From assembly GCF_030272615.1 (NCBI RefSeq), contig NC_081415.1:420786257-420850256 (forward strand): DNA of 64,000 bases, in the 5' to 3' direction. The notes under the pieces are model-generated. The model did no database searches. It had not been told where the DNA came from and worked only from the letters and a program-made list of their open reading frames with translations. The position numbers and the translations under genes were made by a program. How positions within the stretch are numbered: position 1 is the stretch's first letter; every line of letters begins with the position of its first letter. This stretch comes from Cryptomeria japonica. Taxonomy: Eukaryota; Streptophyta; Pinopsida; Cupressales; Cupressaceae. Of the stretch, positions 58,201 through 64,000 are shown in pieces.

Positions 58201-61200
58201 AGCAATTTTTTCCTGTAAAACATGCAGCGATTTTTTCTTATAAAATTGCGAGTCAACGGAAAAAATAGCAACTTTTTGGTTAATAACTTGTCCATTCTTG
58301 CTTGCAGTTAAAAACTCGTGGTGATTTCTGACCTGCAGTTAAAAGAAATTGTGATTTTCACCTCACTTTCACGCACGATTAGTAGCTTAAGGCAAGCAGC
58401 AACACGAGGATTGGCAATGACAGTTTATATGTTTTCAAAGGCCTTAATTTGGGCTTGCTAGCGGGGACCCCACCCTGTATTGTGACTGGGAGTGTGCCCA
58501 AGGTGCTGCCCCTGGACCCTGCGAGAGGTGTTGCCCCCACAAGGGGCACTGCCCCTTGATGTTATTGGGGGTGTTGCCCCCAGACCCCCATGAGGAGAAC
58601 TACCCCTCAACCCCACTGGGATTTCCACTCCCAAATCCCCTTTAGTTATTGGGATCTCCTGTCAGATTAGAAACTTGATTACAATGAGAGGGTGACAAGG
58701 AATTGGTATATAACTCTTGAGTGCTAAATCAAACGTTATTAGCACACAATTTGTCAAAAATCTCTTTAGATGAGGCAACTTCTACATTTGACATGGCTAG
58801 TAGAAGTGGCATTGTAACTCATTTAGAGGTTGAACTGTTTTTTGGTCTATGTGTATTAAACTCTGATTTTGATTTATATGTGATGAAAATCCTTAAAATA
58901 ATCTACAAATTTAGTAATATGTGTTTTTGAGGAATATTTTATAAAATTTATGTATTTGAAAATGTTTGATAAAATTGCTGAGTTATTGCTGAGTTTTACC
59001 CTGAGTTTTTGTCGAATCCCGAGTTTTATAATCTCTTGGCTTGCCAAGTTATTGCTGAGTCCAAGTTTTTCAACAATGATTACAACCATTGGAAATTATT
59101 AACGTTAATCTATTTTCAAAGAAAAGCGACTAATTAATTGTGAAACACAAGATGTTTGTTTTGGAAAAGTAATTAGTATTATTAAATTAGAATAAGTTAA
59201 ATCACATTATACTAAGATTCTACTATGTCATACATGCTTTCAAAATTCCAAGTGAATTGTAGTGTGGAAACATTGTTTTGAATTTTAATATTTTGCAGTA
59301 GAGCTTTATGGCTTTCACAAATGTAATCCATGTTCTCATTTTTTAACTAGAAGATCACGTGCTCCAAGATCATACATAAGATTTCAATCATAAAGTTATT
59401 TGATTACACATTAAGTTCACTCTTCCAAAGGAGGATGGCCACTGACAAAGTGTGATGTCCCCTTCTAGTTGACATATGTCAGCTGAGTAGATTAGCCTAT
59501 CATTGACCCTCGGAGGCTAATGAGGTTGGGTAGAGGGTCCTCCAGAGTTTGATTCACCACCTTCAAAGCAAGCACTCCAGGTCTGGTCTTCATTTGAGGC
59601 CTCCAGGACTCCGTTTGAGATACTTTCTATTTTTAGCAGTCCTGCTATTTATAGCCAGTAGGTTGGGCAAGGACAGATTATGGTTTGGCGGTCTCCAGTT
59701 CAGACGGCAGGCATTTCTAATGAATACTTAGAGAGATATTAATATTTAATTATTTTTAATTAAATATTAAATGGCGAACTTTAATGTTTTAATGTTTTAA
59801 AAAGTCACTTTAAGTTATAACTTAAGTGAGGGTCTATTTCTCATCAGATGGGGCCAGTTTTTATATTAAATGGAAGATGATTTATTTTTTTGACACTTCA
59901 ATAGTCAAAAATAAATAATAAAAGTTAAAATATCATTAAAGGCCAAATCGCATCTTTCTTGGGAATCGCACCAACCCTAAATGGAGAAGATTAAAGAAGA
60001 TTTTAGGTCTTCTTTTCATTATGCTAAGTTTTGATATTTTTGTTTGGAGCTCTGAGAGGAGTTTTGGCCAAGGGTTTCAACAGAAGATTCTTCTGTAGTG
60101 ATCAGAGGTATCGGTACAGGAAAACATGGGATTCTTGTACAACAGCATCAAAGGCTGTGAAATATCAGTTGATCTTGCTCTTACAGTTGGTTTCATTCAA
60201 GGACCAAGTTTGTGCTTATTAGTCAGAGAGGCACCATTATTTATCAGTATTTTGTTGCTACAGCAAACAAGGAAACAAAGATACCCAAAGGAGATATTTT
60301 TTATGGTTGTACGGCTGCCTGGGGAGTAGCGCCAATCACCTAAGGGGCTGCGATTTGCATGTTGGAAAGATCCAAAAAAATAAACAAAATAAGGAGAAGG
60401 TGCGCCTAGCCTAGAGTCATCCATTGAGCTACCATGCAAGCTGTTTGGGTCAGTCTGGAGTGAGTTATAGCATGCTGTCATAATGGACTGTGTATGACCA
60501 GCAAGGAAGAAATAAGGGTTTCCAACAATTCTTGGTATTTTTTTCAGTTCCTATCTTTTATTGTCTGTTTATGTATTGAGGGTAAATAAAGGTTGAATAC
60601 ATGTAATAAGGGTTTGATCAGTTTATTACTGAATTAGAATTGATTTCTAGCGTTTCCCTATAGTTGCTTTTTGTGCTTAAGTTTGTCAAAATTATATTTG
60701 CTGCTACAAATTGGCAAAGAACACACTTGAAACGCAACAGGTTCAGTTAAACGTCAGTTGTCTCAGTTGAGGACCTTTTAAGGTTCTTACACAAAACCAG
60801 AAAAAATCATTGAGAATTTGAAACCATAGGAAAATGGCCCAAAATGCACAACAACTTGGATAGTGAGTTTATCAGTAAAAGATAAACCTAAATCCAAATT
60901 CAATAATAGATACCCTGCTGTAAGTTTATTTCTTTTCTCCTTTGCTATTAATCTTTCACAGCCAACAATGACATTAACTCACTTTGTATCAGCAACTAAC
61001 TTTTTAGATATTGAAAGGTAGCCAACACATATGTATCTTGTGCACAATATTAACATAAAATGAGAAGTTTATGGCTGCAAAAATCACCTTTCAAAAAGCC
61101 CAAGCTTGAAAATCACATTTGCAAGATTGGTATTTGTCTGACCAACAAGTTGAAAAAGTTTTTTGCGATTCATTGTAAAGGTGCCTGTCTTCTCCATTCC

Positions 61201-61492
61201 TTTGTTCAAATCAATAAATTCTGCCACCATACCATCTACCTGAAAAAGAGTCAATGTCTAATAGCTTCCGGTATCTACACATGCTTCATCATCTACATGG
61301 ACAAGTTTTGTACAAAACAATACCAACATAAGAAAAAAGGCACCTGTCGAACAAAGTGATCAAGGGCAATGCTTTGTCCAAGCACAATTCCAATGGTACG
61401 AATACAGTCAATATCAAACCTCCTCAGTACTATATAGTCATGACCCTCTTGCATCCAAGTCTCCAATGACGGTTTCTCCACTATAGCATAAT
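55074..61492 (-). CDS. RMD1/DUF155-family protein (RRG/RRL-like), 3' exons, partial
   Basis: Four exons join without frame breaks: 61344-61492, 61088-61239, 55340-55454 and 55074-55223. Every internal junction has GT/AG borders and matching phase. The protein shows DYAIVEKPSLETWMQEGHDY, IRTIGIVLGQSIALDHFVRQ, DGMVAEFIDLNKGMEKTG, LANVIFKLGLFER, SDVAWKNAKYAQIWEYLRDE, RFGSLDYKLKFVE, then HNVRFFLEILQNRKSDALEW and a hydrophobic LIIILISTEIMIGLYDI membrane segment near the C-terminus. This is the DUF155 (RMD1) fold end with its single C-terminal membrane helix. Known plant members (RETARDED ROOT GROWTH and its homologue) act in mitochondria in root growth and hormone response. The N-terminal exons are not found and may lie beyond 64000. 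No stops are seen, so it may be functional. Confidence 0.88.
55340..55454 (-). CDS. RMD1-type gene exon (SDVAWKN)
   Basis: 115 bases; acceptor AATTTCAG before GTCAGACG, donor GTAGAG/GTGTGT. It completes the split Arg codon and ends on a whole codon. Confidence 0.88.
56112..56625. repeat. ~199 bp tandem repeat (2.5 copies) in the intron
   Basis: TATGCTTCTTCAGGGTACTT recurs at 56115 and 56314, and the following AAGCTGAGAAAGGAATGTTT block recurs near 56270, 56470 and 56577. The third copy is internally deleted by about 90 bases. On the minus strand the repeats carry short frames (MKLPKKEQEITAQGI type) that are duplicated with them; I do not treat these as genes. Confidence 0.85.
58440..59065 (+). 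mobile_element. Likely hAT relic related to the 51331 element
   Basis: It has the same order as the hAT element at 51331-52495: a G/C-run block (58450-58630, GGGGTGTTGCCCCC), a short frame (58721-58930, with DEATSTFDMASRSG) and then TGCTGAGTTATTGCTGAGTT repeats at 58975-59060 that look like decayed CGAGT subterminal repeats. The left end and any target duplication are not found. Confidence 0.4.
59451..60791 (+). mobile_element. Probable solo LTR in the intron
   Basis: Begins TGTGATGTCCCC and ends GGTTCTTACA (TG...CA). CAAAG precedes it and CAAAA follows, a target duplication with one mismatch. A TATTTATA box lies at 59646-59653. No internal retroelement domains are seen. Length 1341 bp fits an LTR. 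Confidence 0.6.
61088..61239 (-). CDS. RMD1-type gene exon (VDGMVAEF)
   Basis: 152 bases; acceptor TTTTTCAG before GTAGATGG, donor GAAAG/GTGATT. It encodes VDGMVAEFIDLNKGMEKTG through KLGLFER and leaves two bases for the next exon. Confidence 0.88.
61344..61492 (-). CDS. RMD1-type gene exon (DYAIVEKP)
   Basis: 149 bases; acceptor TTTGCAG before ATTATGC, donor CGACAG/GTGCCT. It enters in phase with one base carried from a missing upstream exon. It encodes the start of the DUF155 domain seen here. Confidence 0.88.
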
Positions 61493-62764
61493 CTGCAAAG
61501 AAATATGTAACACATAAGCATTTGCTTGCCACACATGACTCCATACTGTAAGAAAAAAGGTAATATGATATTATTATGCATCTTTGTCTCCTATATCTAG
61601 TACATGCTTGTCTGATTTTAGATTACTAATACTTTTTAGTACTATGCTTTAACTTTAGTATTTAACATAATATTTTTTAAATCAAATGTCATTAATGTTG
61701 ACGCTTATGATTGTCACATTAGAGTTGCACCCATAATCAAAGGATACAAATGAGAAGCTTGAGCATAGTTCCCTTAAGTTCAAGCAACCTCCAAATTCAC
61801 ACAGTCCCCCTATTCTAACAATATCTAAAATGCCAGGAGGTGAAAGGAGAGAAAGAGAAAAAAGTAGAATAAATGCAGGAATAAAAGAAAGGGCGATGCA
61901 ATAGAATAGTGTGAGACTACTCCCAAAGGAACAAGATAAACACAAAGAGCTGGAAATCTAAACTTTCAAAATTAAATAGACGACAAATTGCTCATGCTAT
62001 AGGTAAGAAATTTAACGCACCAATAAGGCTAAACTATCCACATAAAACTCAATATTGCGGGCAGAATGAAAATGCCACAAAATCTCTTAGAAAGTATTTC
62101 TACAAATACATAGTAGCCCAGATCTCCAAAAGTCAGAAGCTTCTGAATACAAAAATAAAACAGTTATTCAGTCAAGAAAATTCACAACAGAAGCAACCTT
62201 GTGCAAAGACAAGATGCTTTGCTTACTTGTATACATCATAACAAATCTGACCTGTTGAAAAGACCAAATTATATCTGGATCATTCTCCTCATAAACATCT
62301 CACATTTGCTTGCAAAATACCTTTGCTGGTATGAAAGGCATGTAGGCAACGAAACAGTCACATTTTATTTTTATGTTTTGATCATTGGCCTTACCTTTTT
62401 ATTCACAAGGAATATTTTAATTCCTTTCTTTGAGGAGAAATATTCTTTTTATCTTTTTCCTCTTTTAACTTTCGCAACTTTTTAGCTTATAGGACTAAGT
62501 CTCTCTTTTAATAATTTAGGTTTAGCTTTTTATCTTATATAATTATATTTCATGCTCCTTTACTTTTATTTAGAGGTACCATCTCTCAAAGCTTACATAA
62601 ATTACAATAGCACAAGGGCAAAATATTTAACTTTTAACAAGGACAAAATATTTTGCACCCCAATCTTACCACCAAAAGCCTACGAATATGATATTCAAAA
62701 GTTCATATGTAAGCAACAATTGTAATTTGTAAGCAATAACTATAAAATATAAATGAAAAGTCCA
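61493..62764. other. No exon seen upstream of the first visible RMD1-type exon
   Basis: AT-rich, with no frame that continues the DUF155 protein. It is probably intron. Confidence 0.45.
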
Positions 62765-63330
62765 ATTTTTTGTTGCTTGGGTGGATCTCCCACGAATAGC
62801 TAATGGTAAAGAAAAGGGCCTCCCCCTATCCTATGTAATTCTGCAACTCCTAAGTAATCAAGTCCTTACCTCACCCTTAGGTGTCATCCCTTCAATGCAT
62901 GTTAAGAGATCCCCTATAACCTCCTCATTAATATTTCTGATGTCATCTAAGAAGGAAAACTTGGGGTTGACGAAGTACCCCACAACATGAATGGATTGGT
63001 GAAGTTGAAATTACCAACTCTGATCAATGATATCCCAAAAAGATTCAAATTTGTATATATCTCCCTTGCAGTAGTTTTGGATGGCCTTCTTGGCCCTATC
63101 CATGGCCTCATAAATATGTTCCATCAATTTTTGCTTCCTATCGACTAAGCACAAAACCCTCACTAAAGTTGTGACACCTACAACCAAATTAAAGCTACAA
63201 TTAAACTAAATATTTAAAAGATTTGAAATTAAGGGATCCAATTTAAAATTTCAATTGATGTTTGAAATTGCCTTGATGATCTTTGTAGCTCTCTTTGCAA
63301 AGGCGTCATTAAAAATTGTCTTTGTCTTTC
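62765..63330 (-). pseudogene. hAT transposase fragment (DUF659/hATC type)
   Basis: Minus-strand translation gives KTIFNDAFAKRATKIIKAI (63250-63330), a ~90 bp AT-rich interruption, then VRVLCLVDRKQKLMEHIYEA, MDRAKKAIQNYCKGD, FESFWDIIDQSW, a stop, IHVVGYFVNPKFSFLDDIRN and LLTCIEGMTP. After a frameshift comes FSLPLAIRGRSTQATKNW. These are blocks of the middle part of plant hAT transposases. One stop and a frameshift show it is dead. It lies upstream of the first visible exon of the RMD1-type gene, possibly in another intron. Confidence 0.85.
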
Positions 63331-64000
63331 CAACCTCACCACACCCTTTCTTTCAATACAATGAATCTAACCATGCTTAACTCACAAACATCTACTTAAA
63401 AAGGTGTCAAAAAACTACAAATGTTTTGCAATGTTAAGAAACAAGTTGCAAACCTTGTTACACCCATAGAAACATAAATCCTTAAAAAATCCTAATTTCA
63501 CGATTTCTAAGAAATTCCCAACCCAAAAGATTTTTCTCCAAAAAATCTCGATTTGATCAGCCATGATATTCAATGATTTTTTAAGGTTTAAATCATGAAA
63601 AAATTACGAAAACATCACCCGGGAAGTGCATTTACTATCCAACAACCTATCGTGATACCCTAACCACACAAAATCACTATTTAATCAGTTTTTTCATTGA
63701 TTTTTAGCACAGAACTGAGCACTAGCTGCTGGGACACAGTTCACTGAGACGCGGTTCACCATCAAATATTCGCCAAATTTCATCTGGTTGCTAAGGCAAA
63801 TTGTAGGTAGGCAATCTTGAATGGACCTATATTTCTAGTAGATGTTAAGGACATTAAAATAGAGACACGTTTTTTAGTATGCTTCTACATTTGATGTTAA
63901 GGACATTAACATGGAATGGTTAAGAGATGTGTTGTTTCTCTCTCAAGTATTCCACACTACTTGTTGGAGTTGTTGGATATGGTTGTTCATTGTTGCTGCT
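63331..64000. other. No feature seen at the right edge
   Basis: No supported reading frame. The phrase GATGTTAAGGACATTAA occurs twice (near 63841 and 63893), a short local duplication. The N-terminal exons of the RMD1-type gene are not recognisable here. Confidence 0.4.

Larger units (their letters stand above)
55455..61087 (-). other. 5.6 kb intron of the RMD1-type gene
   Basis: Bounded by matching GT and AG in phase. It contains the ~199 bp tandem repeat at 56112-56620, a likely hAT relic at 58440-59065 and a solo LTR at 59451-60791. The stretch 56930-57000 has GGGG/CCCC-rich words of the type seen near transposon ends. The plus frame at 57280-57468 is not recognised. Elsewhere I see nothing. 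Confidence 0.75.

Noticed and set aside
60031..60329. Short overlapping plus frames
   Set aside because: Inside the probable solo LTR; different frames overlap and none has a motif.
1..64000. CRISPR array, tRNA, rRNA, bacterial operon
   Set aside because: No array of identical repeats with unique spacers, no cloverleaf or rRNA-like segment seen; all evidence is plant nuclear DNA. The tRNA-like words found are retroelement primer sites.

Overview
The window looks like repeat-rich nuclear DNA of a seed plant, most likely a gymnosperm (conifer). The reasons are AT-rich sequence, layers of old nested LTR retrotransposons decayed mostly by stop codons, very long LTRs, an antisense plant-mobile-domain reading frame inside a Tat-type Ty3/gypsy element, and one plant gene with a 5.6 kb intron. 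Nothing bacterial, plastid or viral-genomic was seen. The species is inference.

Layout. 1-213: end of a TGTAGAC-type LTR. 214-2285 (-): decayed copy (A) of an unrecognised protein family. 2405-2760: eight-copy, ~48 bp palindromic repeat array. 2878-3440 (-): Ty1/copia RT fragment. 3393-37313: one large Tat-clade Ty3/gypsy element on the minus strand with 3.4 kb and 4.6 kb LTRs. It holds gag, protease, a G-patch module, RT, RNase H, a second archaeal-type RNase H and integrase, plus an antisense plant-mobile-domain ORF near the 3' LTR. It was later hit by a complete chromovirus (11197-19537, TSD GTTAA) and by a solo LTR (28516-31110, TSD GAAAA). 37314-38600: copia RNase H and LTR start (+), hit by a LINE-like insertion with a 13 bp TSD. 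39095-42214 (+): second copy (B) of the unrecognised family. 44098-51306 (-): full-length copia element with TSD AAAAG, PBS and PPT. 51331-52495: hAT element with 8 bp TSD. 55074-61492 (-): four 3' exons of an RMD1/DUF155-type (RRG/RRL-like) gene, the only apparently intact host gene. Its large intron holds a tandem repeat, a likely hAT relic and a solo LTR. 62765-63330 (-): hAT transposase fragment.

How the parts relate. Insertion order can be read from the nesting: the Tat element is the host; the chromovirus and the solo LTR came after it; the LINE-like piece came after the copia LTR it sits in. The most unusual material is in the Tat element (antisense ORF, G-patch, and a TAGCGCATA motif array upstream of both the sense and the antisense genes) and in the unknown A/B protein family. 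That family appears twice, each time downstream of, and co-oriented with, a copia pol fragment.
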